DNA of 64,000 nt from NCBI GenBank assembly GCA_946222995.1, contig CAMIOS010000010.1:1-64000 (forward strand), written 5' to 3'. The notes under the pieces were generated by a model. It had not been told where the DNA came from. It ran no database searches and saw only the letters and a program-made list of their open reading frames with translations. The position numbers were made by a program, and so were the translations under genes. The DNA is from an uncultured Enhydrobacter sp. Its GTDB lineage: Bacteria; Pseudomonadota; Gammaproteobacteria; Pseudomonadales; Moraxellaceae. Every line of letters starts with the position of its first letter. The stretch's first letter is position 1. Of this stretch, positions 17,362 to 25,897 are shown piece by piece.

Positions 17362-18045
17362 ATGTCAGCGATTTTAACGGCAAATAATATTACCAAAGTG
17401 TATCAAGATGGCAAAAATACCACGACGGTGTTAAATGGCATTGATATTGAAGTACACCAAGGCGAGCGTATCGCCATTGTCGGTACGAGCGGCTCGGGCA
17501 AAAGTACCTTGCTGCATATTTTGGGCGGGCTTGATGTGCCGACAGCGGGCGAGGTGTGGATTCATGGGCAATTGATTAATACCATGAACGAAACCCAACG
17601 GGGCAATCTGCGAAACAAACATTTGGGCTTTATTTACCAATTTCATCATCTACTTGCCGAGTTTACAGCGATTGAAAATGTGGCGATGCCGCTGTTAATG
17701 CGCGATGCGGTACCCATTAAAGACGCCCAACACCGAGCGATTGACCTACTTAAAAAAGTCGGGCTAGAACATCGCTTGACCCATCGCCCTAGCGAGTTAT
17801 CGGGCGGTGAACGTCAGCGAGTGGCGATTGCTCGGGCGTTGGTGACGCACCCATCATTGGTGCTAGCCGATGAACCGACAGGCAATCTGGATTATGCCAA
17901 TGCCCAAGCGGTGTTTGAGATTTTGTCCGATTTACAGCGAGATTTTAACACCGCCTTGTTGATGGTGACCCACGATAGACAGCTTGCCCAGCTGGCCGAT
18001 AAGCAACTTGCCATGCAAAACGGTAACTGGGTAAGTGTGACCTAG
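17362..18045 (+). CDS. lolD: Lipoprotein-releasing system ATP-binding protein LolD
   Basis: The ATPase that powers lipoprotein release by the Lol permease encoded just upstream. The 227-residue ABC protein has Walker A GTSGSGKST (about 43-51), Q-loop YQFHHLL, signature LSGGERQRVAIARAL, Walker B LVLADEPTGNLD and the H-loop MVTHD. The LolD-typical FIYQFHHLLAEFTAIENV motif separates it from MacB- or FtsE-type ATPases. The ATG follows AAGGATAGGG. It converges on the next gene with a 15-bp gap. Confidence 0.95.
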   Translation: MSAILTANNITKVYQDGKNTTTVLNGIDIEVHQGERIAIVGTSGSGKSTLLHILGGLDVPTAGEVWIHGQLINTMNETQRGNLRNKHLGFIYQFHHLLAEFTAIENVAMPLLMRDAVPIKDAQHRAIDLLKKVGLEHRLTHRPSELSGGERQRVAIARALVTHPSLVLADEPTGNLDYANAQAVFEILSDLQRDFNTALLMVTHDRQLAQLADKQLAMQNGNWVSVT

Positions 18046-18060
18046 TCAACGTTGCAACTC

Positions 18061-18876
18061 TTAAAACTCATGTAACAGCCATCCGCTAATATAGGCAAAA
18101 TATTCTCTGAGCCAATTGTTATAGCGAGTGGAAAGCGGGGTGGGGCTACCAACCGTTATCACGTTGCGAAAGCCCTGTTTTTTGGCAATGGCTTTGGCGC
18201 GTAAGGTGTGAAAATCGCTTGTGACAATGGCGATAGGCGCGTTTAAATTAATGCCATGTTGAGCCAAAATCGGTAAGCTGTTTTTGATATTAAGCTCGGT
18301 ACTGGTGCTTTTTTCTTCAAGTAATAATCGGCGGCGATGAATCGCCTTTTGCTTGACCAAGTAATCGGCCATCACGCTTGCCTCGCTGACCGTTTCAGTC
18401 AAACCGGTACCACCGGTTAACACAATCCAAGCGGACGGTTGCTGGCAAGCAAGTTGGGCAGCGGCATCCAAACGACTGGCTAACACAGGCGTGGGCTGAC
18501 CTTGTTTATACCCAGAGCCGAGCACTAACATAGCTTTGATCGGTTGTTCGGGCATTTTGGTATGGGTATTTTGCGCAATGTCATAAAAAAATAGAAGCAA
18601 ACTAATCAGCCAACAGATAGCCAACAACACACCCGTTTGCCAAAGTTTTTTGATAGTTGGATGTTGTTGGAAAAACTGGCAAATGCTTTGCCAATATATC
18701 GCATGTGTCAGTAACGTTATGCCAATGATTAAAGGCAAAATCGTACCCAAATGCCACTTGCCGATGGTCGTCAGCACCAATGAATCAGTGATAAAAAACA
18801 ACCCCAAGATCGCTATAAAACGCTTTACCCATCGGCTCACGCTGATGCTCGCAAACTGAAAACCAAATAAACGCAT
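18061..18876 (-). CDS. ElyC/SanA/YdcF-family (DUF218) membrane protein
   Basis: A DUF218-domain protein of the ElyC/YdcF type, linked in E. coli to envelope integrity and peptidoglycan precursor metabolism; the exact activity is not settled. The 271 residues have three hydrophobic segments in the first 90 (about 15-35, 40-60, 78-98). A Rossmann-like DUF218 domain (about 112-260) follows with family signatures AMLVLGSGYKQGQPTPVLASRLDAA (quoted as conserved G-G and R-D-A positions), VLTGGTG, EEKSTSTELN and VTSDFHTLRA. It is convergent with lolD and divergent from comEC. Confidence 0.85.
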   Translation of the reverse strand: MRLFGFQFASISVSRWVKRFIAILGLFFITDSLVLTTIGKWHLGTILPLIIGITLLTHAIYWQSICQFFQQHPTIKKLWQTGVLLAICWLISLLLFFYDIAQNTHTKMPEQPIKAMLVLGSGYKQGQPTPVLASRLDAAAQLACQQPSAWIVLTGGTGLTETVSEASVMADYLVKQKAIHRRRLLLEEKSTSTELNIKNSLPILAQHGINLNAPIAIVTSDFHTLRAKAIAKKQGFRNVITVGSPTPLSTRYNNWLREYFAYISGWLLHEF

Positions 18877-19023
18877 GCTAAAATCGCTTTTCTTGATAAA
18901 ATGAATGCCTTAGTATAGACATGGGCTCGCAAAAATGTATGAACTAACGATGGATTGTTAACTTCATCTAGGCAAGGATAGATTAAAAGCTAATAGTAAG
19001 CAAAATAAAAAGGACATTGGCAT

Positions 19024-21903
19024 ATGCTTTGGGTGGTGGTTTTTGCCAGTATAATCGGCTTTTTGGCAGTGATACCGCTGGCAAGCAGCGAATTTTTGCG
19101 TCCGTTTTTTTATCCCACCCTAGGCGCTGACGTTTTAAATCCACCATTTTTGACGCTGACACTGATAGGGCTCTTGATAAGCGGTGTGATAGTTGGCTTG
19201 CTGTGGTATGATAAATCGCGTAAACCGGTTATCCGTCCATTAGGGGCAAGATCGTTATGGCGGTGGATGGCGTATGGGGTGGTATTTGTTGGCATTGTAT
19301 TAGCCAGTAGTAGCTTAGGTTTACAGCGTGAGTTGCGCTATCGCCAGTCGCTATTAACTCAGCCGTTAACGCTGGATGCGACAATAGTTAGTCAGCAACT
19401 TAGCGACACGGTTAATATTGCGCTAGATTTGCCTATCAGAAACAATCTGCAAACGAACCATTCACAGGTTAGCCAATCGCTCAATTATGGCACGTTATAC
19501 CCCCGTCAAGTGTGGCAGATTATTGACACGGCGTTACAAGCTGATGGTGAGGCGGTGCCTATTAAGTTACCATTAACCGTCATGGTCACAGCCAACTTAA
19601 GCCAACACCCCGAATGGCAAAGCGTGCTTAACCAACTACCGCCCCATCAACCGTTAAATGTCAAACTTGCCTTAACACCGATATTATCACCCACTGATGA
19701 TAATTTGCCTGCCAATGCCAATATTAAACCACTTCGATTGGGCTTTGACCAAGCCGCATGGCTGCGACAGCGAGGCATTCAAGCCACAGGCGAGGTCATC
19801 GATATTAACGAACGATCCGTGCAGCACCAAAATGGCCTAAGTAGCAGTAAATCTTTAGATAAGCAACCGACGTTGTCAGCCACTCGTATCAAGATTGAAA
19901 CTTGGCGCTGGCAGTTTCGCCAAAAAATGCTGAGCCACTTTCGCCAAGCGATACACGATAACACCTTATCCGATACCCAAATTTTGGCGCAAGGCGATAG
20001 TCACGCTATCTTGCTCGGCTTATTGACAGGCGATACAGCTTTGATGGACAGTCGGCTTAAAAACCGTTATCAAATCACGGGCATTAGCCATTTATTGGCA
20101 ATTTCAGGCCCACATGTGACGATGCTGGCAAGCGTGGTAGCGATGCTACTGTTATGGTTTATCAAGTTGATTTACCCTCAGTTGTTAATGCGATTGCCCA
20201 GTCAGCTTATCGTATTGTGGGTGAGTGTGATAGTAGCGGGCGTGTATGCCTTGTTTGTGGGCTTTGAATTGCCTGCCCAGCGCACGTTTTGGATGCTGTT
20301 GATGCTGACAGTTGCCACCCAATGGCTGGTGACGATGACTACTTATCGACTCTTGGCAATGGTTGGTATGGTAATGGTCTGGCTTGATCCGATCGCGATT
20401 ACCCAAGCGGGGTTTTGGTTGTCATTTGTGGCGGTCGGGCTATTGGTCAAATTTAGCCAACAAACCACACAGCCAAACCCAATCACATGGCAAAATCTAA
20501 ACGATAACCATAACGATAACCATAAAGGTCGCTTTATCTTGGAGCAAATTGTTGTACAGCTAGCCGCGTTATTTAAATTGCAATTGTGGTTGTTTGTGTG
20601 GCTGATGCCGATTGTGGTATGGTTTTTTGGTAAAGTGTCTTTGATTGGATTGCTGGTTAATTTGGTAGCCGTGCCTTTTTTGGGGCTGGTGATTGTGCCA
20701 TTAGATATGCTGGCAGGGTTATTGTCGCTTATCCCGATACTCGGCGAAACGCTTGCCAATGGGCTGTGGTCGCTGTTATCAAGTGCCTTGATGTTTTTTC
20801 ATGCATTTGTTGAATGGCTTATCAATAAAGGGCTTGCCAAACAAGCGTTTTTTAGCTTGACACATAGCCAGTTATTACTGATCACATTGGCGATTTTGCT
20901 GTATTTTGCACGCGGCGTATTGCCCAGATTGTTGATTGTGCCTATGTGTTTTGCGGGCATAGCGGTTACCTTGGCAAATGAGCAAGCTAGCGACACGGTG
21001 CCGTTATTGGCGGTGATGGATGATAGCAATTTGTCGATTAGCTTAGTTAAAAAGGGTAAAGAAGCATGGCTGATACTCGCTGACAATCGCAATTTAATAC
21101 CCACAACGGCAAATTCAAAGAGCCGCTTTCAAAAATCCGCCCAGCCGCTTGCCATGATAAATTCGCACAATCGCTTCTTAGATACGACATTAAGCGCCGA
21201 AATTTACCCACTATTAGCCAGCTTGCAAGTTAGCCAATTATCGGGGGTGATTAATCAAACCCCAAGTGCGCAAAGCAATGACTTAGTACAACAATTGGCA
21301 AAAGATACGCTCATTAAGCAGTATTGGCTGGCAGGCTTTGACCCACTTCATTCCCACACAGCGACTGATACGGGGTGGCGATTTGACCAATTGACGCCCA
21401 CGGCTTGTGCCTTTGGCAAGACTTGGCAAAGTGCAGACAATACGGCTAGCCGACTTACCCTCAATGCTGTGAGCGGTTGGCAATTGGACTTGCCCGAAGC
21501 GCAGCTTAATACAGCCGATAAGTTAGCTGCTCAAACCTGTGATATTCAAATTACCGTCACCAACCCAGCATTATCCAAACAAACTTCACCTTATCAAGCC
21601 TTGTTGACGGCAGGGCGTAGTCAGTTACCGCTTGCTATGTCGATGAAGCTGTGCCAAGCGAGCCATACCCAGTTGCTCATTTCGCCGTATCAAACACCGC
21701 TGGATAAAACGTGGCTTGAACAAAGTAAACCCAAAATTTTACACGTTTTGACAGGCGCTTATGCCAATGAAACGTTAGCAGACAATAGCCAATTTGTCTT
21801 GGCAGAATTGCAAAACCCGCCACCGCCTACGGCTATTTTTGCCCATCAAGTTGGCAGTGTGGTGTATCAGTTAGCCGAGCCTAGCGAAAAACGACAGGAA
21901 TAA
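19024..21903 (+). CDS. comEC: ComEC/Rec2 DNA-uptake channel protein, with atypical C-terminal domain
   Basis: ComEC carries incoming single-stranded DNA across the inner membrane during natural transformation. The 959 residues show two or three N-terminal helices, a DUF4131/OB-like periplasmic part (about 95-265), then the Competence domain (about 310-645). The Competence domain has the characteristic LLGLLTGD and ITGISHLLAISGPHV motifs, the latter the family's most conserved helix start, and about eight helices. The C-terminal region (about 650-959) occupies the place of the metallo-beta-lactamase-like domain. It lacks the DVGQG and SHxDxDHxGG metal motifs, so nuclease activity from it is doubtful. 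The ATG follows AAAAGGACA. It is a single gene with a 118-bp gap before the S49 peptidase. Confidence 0.9.
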   Translation: MLWVVVFASIIGFLAVIPLASSEFLRPFFYPTLGADVLNPPFLTLTLIGLLISGVIVGLLWYDKSRKPVIRPLGARSLWRWMAYGVVFVGIVLASSSLGLQRELRYRQSLLTQPLTLDATIVSQQLSDTVNIALDLPIRNNLQTNHSQVSQSLNYGTLYPRQVWQIIDTALQADGEAVPIKLPLTVMVTANLSQHPEWQSVLNQLPPHQPLNVKLALTPILSPTDDNLPANANIKPLRLGFDQAAWLRQRGIQATGEVIDINERSVQHQNGLSSSKSLDKQPTLSATRIKIETWRWQFRQKMLSHFRQAIHDNTLSDTQILAQGDSHAILLGLLTGDTALMDSRLKNRYQITGISHLLAISGPHVTMLASVVAMLLLWFIKLIYPQLLMRLPSQLIVLWVSVIVAGVYALFVGFELPAQRTFWMLLMLTVATQWLVTMTTYRLLAMVGMVMVWLDPIAITQAGFWLSFVAVGLLVKFSQQTTQPNPITWQNLNDNHNDNHKGRFILEQIVVQLAALFKLQLWLFVWLMPIVVWFFGKVSLIGLLVNLVAVPFLGLVIVPLDMLAGLLSLIPILGETLANGLWSLLSSALMFFHAFVEWLINKGLAKQAFFSLTHSQLLLITLAILLYFARGVLPRLLIVPMCFAGIAVTLANEQASDTVPLLAVMDDSNLSISLVKKGKEAWLILADNRNLIPTTANSKSRFQKSAQPLAMINSHNRFLDTTLSAEIYPLLASLQVSQLSGVINQTPSAQSNDLVQQLAKDTLIKQYWLAGFDPLHSHTATDTGWRFDQLTPTACAFGKTWQSADNTASRLTLNAVSGWQLDLPEAQLNTADKLAAQTCDIQITVTNPALSKQTSPYQALLTAGRSQLPLAMSMKLCQASHTQLLISPYQTPLDKTWLEQSKPKILHVLTGAYANETLADNSQFVLAELQNPPPPTAIFAHQVGSVVYQLAEPSEKRQE

Positions 21904-22021
21904 CCCATCGCCAAACAATAACCCTTGAAAAACAAGCCAATTCCCCAATTGTAATCTGCCAATAAAGTCCGTATGATGACAAATTAACGCTATCATTTTT
22001 GCCAAACTGTGAGGAATTCCC

Positions 22022-23110
22022 ATGTCTGATAATTGGCCACCCGACCCTAACCGACCGCCACAGTCGAGTCCAACGCCTCAACCACAAAACAACTTGCCTT
22101 ACCCACAGCAAATCCCTAGCCAATACGCAGGACGAGAATGGCAGCTACTTGAAAAAACCTTAATGGCAAGTATCGTTGAGCAACGCCGTGCCAGACGGTG
22201 GGGTATCTTTTTTAAATTGTTGACGTTTGGTTATATTGTGCTGTTTGGTACATTGATGGCGAAGGGCTGTAGCCCAAACGCTAATAAAGGCATGACAGAT
22301 ATTGAAATGACCAAACCGCATTTGGCGGTGGTGGACGTCAATGGCGTGATTAGTAGCGACAAAGAGGCCAACAGCGAAAATATTAGCGAAGCCTTGACCG
22401 AAGCGTTTGATAATGAGCAAGCCAAAGCGGTTGCCCTACGCATCAATTCCCCAGGCGGATCGCCTGTGCAGTCGGATGAAATTTGGCAGACCATGACCGA
22501 ACTACGCAAAGCCCATCCCAACAAAAAATTGTACGCGGTTATCGAAGATATGGGGGCATCGGGGGCGTATTATATCGCCTCGGCGGCGGATGAAATTTGG
22601 GTCAATCCCTCAAGCTTGGTGGGCTCCATTGGGGTCATCATGCCAAGTTATAATGTACAAGGGCTGATGGATAAACTTGGGGTCAAAGATGGCACCATGA
22701 CGGCAGGCGAACACAAAGACATCTTAAGCATGAGCCGTCCGCTCACCGAATTTGAACGTAGCCATGTGCAAGGCGTGCTTGACAATACCCATGCTCACTT
22801 TATCAATGCGGTCAAACAAGGGCGAGGCAATCGCCTTAAAGACCCCGAAGCCAATCAGCTATTTTCAGGCTTATTTTGGAGTGGTGAACAAGCCATTAAC
22901 TTAGGGCTTGCCGATAAAAATGGCAGTATCAGCTCGCTCGAAAAACAGCTCAAACTCAGCAATGCCGTCACCTACAATGCCGAAGACCCTGTCAAAAAAG
23001 TATTCGGCAAATTTGCCAGTCAAATTGGTTACGGCATGGGCGAAACTTTTTCTAAAAATCTCGCTAGTAAATTGGGTGTCGATATCACTGATGAAGGTCA
23101 ATTAAAATAA
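22022..23110 (+). CDS. sppA: S49-family signal peptide peptidase (SppA-like, short form)
   Basis: A membrane-anchored serine peptidase that degrades leftover signal peptides. The 362-residue protein has a proline/glutamine-rich cytoplasmic N-terminus (1-55), one membrane helix (about 63-82) and one S49 domain (about 100-310), so it is the single-domain form rather than the double-domain E. coli SppA. The catalytic serine lies in DMGASGAYYIASAADEI and the general-base lysine in TAGEHKDI. The oxyanion/substrate segment INSPGGSP is intact. The ATG follows GAGGAATTCCC. A terminator follows, so it is probably transcribed alone. Confidence 0.92.
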   Translation: MSDNWPPDPNRPPQSSPTPQPQNNLPYPQQIPSQYAGREWQLLEKTLMASIVEQRRARRWGIFFKLLTFGYIVLFGTLMAKGCSPNANKGMTDIEMTKPHLAVVDVNGVISSDKEANSENISEALTEAFDNEQAKAVALRINSPGGSPVQSDEIWQTMTELRKAHPNKKLYAVIEDMGASGAYYIASAADEIWVNPSSLVGSIGVIMPSYNVQGLMDKLGVKDGTMTAGEHKDILSMSRPLTEFERSHVQGVLDNTHAHFINAVKQGRGNRLKDPEANQLFSGLFWSGEQAINLGLADKNGSISSLEKQLKLSNAVTYNAEDPVKKVFGKFASQIGYGMGETFSKNLASKLGVDITDEGQLK

Positions 23111-23116
23111 TCAGAT

Positions 23117-23145
23117 AAAAAGGGTTGGAATTTCCAGCCTTTTTT
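23117..23145 (+). terminator. Rho-independent terminator after sppA
   Basis: AAAAAGG pairs with CCTTTTT and an inner TGGAA pairs with TTCCA, with a small bulge between, followed by a T-run. It starts 7 bp past the sppA stop. Confidence 0.75.
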
Positions 23146-23216
23146 ATGGATAGCACTAGCTTTAAATGTGTTGTCCACCACATTGATGATAAAAACTGCT
23201 TAGACAAGGAAAAACA

Positions 23217-24074
23217 ATGGCACAATATTTGGCAAACCATACTTCAACTGCTCATAGTCAAAAACCATTGATCCACTTTGCCCATGCCAACGGCATCCCG
23301 TCACTTGCTTATCGTTATCTATTTGAGCAGTTAAGCGATGAGTTTGATATTATTTATATTCCACAACTTGGTACCGACCCCCACTATCCTGTCGATGAAC
23401 ATTGGCAAAGCCTCACGCAACAAGTGATTGATAACATTAAAGCCGAACTTGCCAAGCGTGAGCAAACCCACGTTATCGGACTTGGGCATTCGCTTGGGGC
23501 ATTGTGCACCCTACAAGCCGCTTACCGGGAGCCACAGCTTTTTAGCCAAGTGATTTGTCTTGACCCGCCGCTTATGCACGGTTACTATGCGATGGCGGTG
23601 CATTGGGCAAAACGCAACAGCCCCACCTTGCTTGACAGGCTCACCCCTGCAGGGCTATCGAGCCGCCGCCGTGATGTTTGGGTAAGCCGTGAAGCCGCCG
23701 CCGCCAGCCTGCGCCCTAAAGACTTTTATAAAAACTTTAGTGAGCCATGCTTTGCCGATTTTATCGAGCATGGACTGAGCGACACCATAGACGGGCAAGT
23801 GACCTTGACCATTCCAAAAGCGGTGGAAGTGGCGATTTTTCGTACCAATCCTTCACTGTTTTGGTTAAAACCCACCCATCTGCCCGCTGTGCCGACACAG
23901 CAACTAGTCGGGCAAGACAGTATATTTTTAAAACGTGGGTTTGTGGATTTGGTCAAAGACCGCATGGGCATTGATTATCAGGTGCTTAAAGGAGGGCACA
24001 TGTTCCCGCTTGAATATCCCGACAGCGTGGTTGAGCATATTAAAACGGCGATTCATGCCCAACTATCCTTATAA
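23217..24074 (+). CDS. Alpha/beta-fold hydrolase
   Basis: A 285-residue cytoplasmic alpha/beta hydrolase of unknown substrate. The oxyanion HAN motif (HFAHANGIPSLAYR) is near residue 25. The nucleophile elbow is GHSLGA (serine near 85), and the catalytic histidine is in LKGGHMFPLE near 260; the acid is probably in the VGQDSIF or nearby strand. A helical cap lies between about 120 and 210, with a run of arginines and alanines. The ATG follows AAGGAAAAACA. It may form an operon with the CPBP protease gene 36 bp downstream. An esterase or lipase-like role is inference. Confidence 0.85.
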   Translation: MAQYLANHTSTAHSQKPLIHFAHANGIPSLAYRYLFEQLSDEFDIIYIPQLGTDPHYPVDEHWQSLTQQVIDNIKAELAKREQTHVIGLGHSLGALCTLQAAYREPQLFSQVICLDPPLMHGYYAMAVHWAKRNSPTLLDRLTPAGLSSRRRDVWVSREAAAASLRPKDFYKNFSEPCFADFIEHGLSDTIDGQVTLTIPKAVEVAIFRTNPSLFWLKPTHLPAVPTQQLVGQDSIFLKRGFVDLVKDRMGIDYQVLKGGHMFPLEYPDSVVEHIKTAIHAQLSL

Positions 24075-24110
24075 ATTGTCCTGATAAAATGATGTTTGAA
24101 GGTAAACTTT

Positions 24111-24869
24111 ATGCACAATCCTTTGCAACAACGGCAACCTAAAACCTTACCCCAGCCTCGAGTCTCGCCTTTATATCCGCTGCCCATTACCCTTGCCTTG
24201 TCGATGATGCTGGTGGTTATTTTTATGGTTGGGCAACTGGCAGGGCTGGCGTTATTTACGCCATTGGTACTGCCGAAAGGCGAATCATTAACCTTACAAG
24301 AAAAGGTGCTGCTTGGTGGTGACAATGGGACCGTCATGAGCCTTGCGATGATTTTTACCTTTTTTGTGGTGGTGGGGACGATTTGGCGGTTGATTCGTGC
24401 CAAGCGGGGGAAATTTGCGGATTATATGGCAATCAAGCCGTTTACATGGCGGGATTTTTTATCCACCGCAATCTTATTGATAGTCCTCAATGTGCTAATT
24501 AGTGGGGTTGGGATTTGGCTTGAGCGTGAGCCGATGTTGTTTATGGATAAACTCGCCGCTAGCGCGCACCCGCTATGGTTACTTGTCTTGGTGATAGTGA
24601 TCATTGTACCGATTTATGAAGAAATGATGTTTCGGGGCTTTATGTGGTCAGGGCTGGCGGGCAGTCGGCTAGGGGAGTGGGGGGCAAGTATTTTGACCAG
24701 TATGGGCTTTGCCTTGATTCATGGGCAATATGCGGCGGTGGAATGGGTGGAGATATTTTTATTGGCGATGTTGTTTAGCTATGCCAGATGGCGATCGGGG
24801 TCGCTATTGTTACCAATAATGCTGCACATCATGAATAATGGGTTGGCAATGGCGGAATTTTTAGGATAA
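24111..24869 (+). CDS. CPBP-family intramembrane metalloprotease
   Basis: A CAAX protease/bacteriocin-processing (Abi) family membrane protein of 252 residues. About seven hydrophobic helices are present. The diagnostic motifs are EE in PIYEEMMFRGF, the second with FALIHGQYA (metal-ligand histidine), and the final HIMNNGLA. Function in bacteria varies (peptide processing or self-immunity), so the substrate is unknown. The open frame begins at a TTG at 24096, but the ATG at 24111 has GAAGG at proper distance and was chosen. It is downstream of the hydrolase on the same strand and converges on dusA with 7 bp between stops. Confidence 0.88.
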   Translation: MHNPLQQRQPKTLPQPRVSPLYPLPITLALSMMLVVIFMVGQLAGLALFTPLVLPKGESLTLQEKVLLGGDNGTVMSLAMIFTFFVVVGTIWRLIRAKRGKFADYMAIKPFTWRDFLSTAILLIVLNVLISGVGIWLEREPMLFMDKLAASAHPLWLLVLVIVIIVPIYEEMMFRGFMWSGLAGSRLGEWGASILTSMGFALIHGQYAAVEWVEIFLLAMLFSYARWRSGSLLLPIMLHIMNNGLAMAEFLG

Positions 24870-24876
24870 AAAAGGG

Positions 24877-25872
24877 TTAAAGATTAAGTTTTAGTACCGC
24901 TTCTCCCGCCATTTTGATCTGCGCAAGGGAAATATGTTTTTGCCCACTCAATGCCTGTCGCCATTTACGGCTACCTGTCATCCCTTGAAACAGCCCTAGA
25001 TAATGCCGCATAATTACCGTTAACGCTGTGCCTGCCTGCTCCCTTTGTGCCAAAAATGCTAACAATTCAGCAAAAATCTGCTCACGGCTTTTGGGTGTTT
25101 CACCCCACAAGGCTAGACTTTCTGCCAAAATATACGGATTATGATACGCTTCTCGTCCTATCATTACGCCATCGACATGCTCAAGATGGCGTTTAATTTG
25201 CTCAACTGTGGTAATCCCGCCATTGATTTCGACAAATATATCGGGAAAATCTGCTTTTAGTCGATACACATCGGCATAGCGAAGCGGTGGAATTTCACGG
25301 TTTTGTTTTGGGCTTAAGCCTTGTAGCCACGCAATGCGAGCATGGACGATCACATGGCGACAGCCTGCTTGGGTAATTTTTGCCACAAAATCGTGCATAA
25401 ACTCGTAGCTATCAAACGTATCAATCCCGATACGGTGCTTGACGGTCACAGGAATGGTCACAGCATCTTGCATGGCTTTGATACAATCAGCGACCAACTC
25501 AGGCTCAGCCATCAGACATGCCCCAATTTTATAATGTTGGACACGGTCAGATGGGCAGCCAACATTCAGGTTAATTTCATCATAGCCATATTCTTGCCCA
25601 AGCTTAGCACATTTTGCCAATTCACTAGGCACAGAACCGCCAAGCTGCAGTACCACGGGATGCTCATTGGGATAAAAGCGTAACTGATGGTCGGTATCGC
25701 CGTGCAAAATTGCTGAGGTGCTGATCATCTCAGTATAAAGATAGGTGTGGGGATTAAACAGCCGAGCAAAGGTCAAAAAATCCCGAGTTGTCCAATCGAT
25801 CATGGGCGCGGTAGATAAGCGTTTTTGGTGCATGGGTTGGGGGAAAGTTAGTGACATTAGAGAGTGGCTCAA
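24877..25872 (-). CDS. dusA: tRNA-dihydrouridine(20/20a) synthase DusA
   Basis: A flavoenzyme reducing uridine 20/20a in the D loop of tRNA. The 331-residue TIM barrel carries the FMN-binding APMIDWT start, the catalytic cysteine in INLNVGCPSDRVQ, and the substrate loop HARIAWLQGLSPKQNREIPPL. That loop is specific for DusA rather than DusB or DusC. In-frame ATGs at codons 6 and 14 are alternative starts. It lies 25 bp after the MFS gene on the minus strand and may be read through from it. Confidence 0.93.
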   Translation of the reverse strand: MSHSLMSLTFPQPMHQKRLSTAPMIDWTTRDFLTFARLFNPHTYLYTEMISTSAILHGDTDHQLRFYPNEHPVVLQLGGSVPSELAKCAKLGQEYGYDEINLNVGCPSDRVQHYKIGACLMAEPELVADCIKAMQDAVTIPVTVKHRIGIDTFDSYEFMHDFVAKITQAGCRHVIVHARIAWLQGLSPKQNREIPPLRYADVYRLKADFPDIFVEINGGITTVEQIKRHLEHVDGVMIGREAYHNPYILAESLALWGETPKSREQIFAELLAFLAQREQAGTALTVIMRHYLGLFQGMTGSRKWRQALSGQKHISLAQIKMAGEAVLKLNL

Positions 25873-25897
25873 TAAAGTGGCGGTTAAAAACTTTTTA

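Noticed and set aside
20500..20530. Short tandem repeat in comEC (AACGATAACCAT twice)
   Set aside because: It simply encodes Asn-Asp-Asn-His twice in a loop between membrane helices; too short to call a repeat feature.
20343..20759. A 138-codon open frame antisense to comEC
   Set aside because: Low-complexity Asn/Thr/Ser/Ile translation of the opposite strand of membrane helices; no start signal.
24877..25872. Assignment as DusB or DusC
   Set aside because: The AWLQGLSPKQNREIPPL loop and overall N-terminal pattern are those of DusA.
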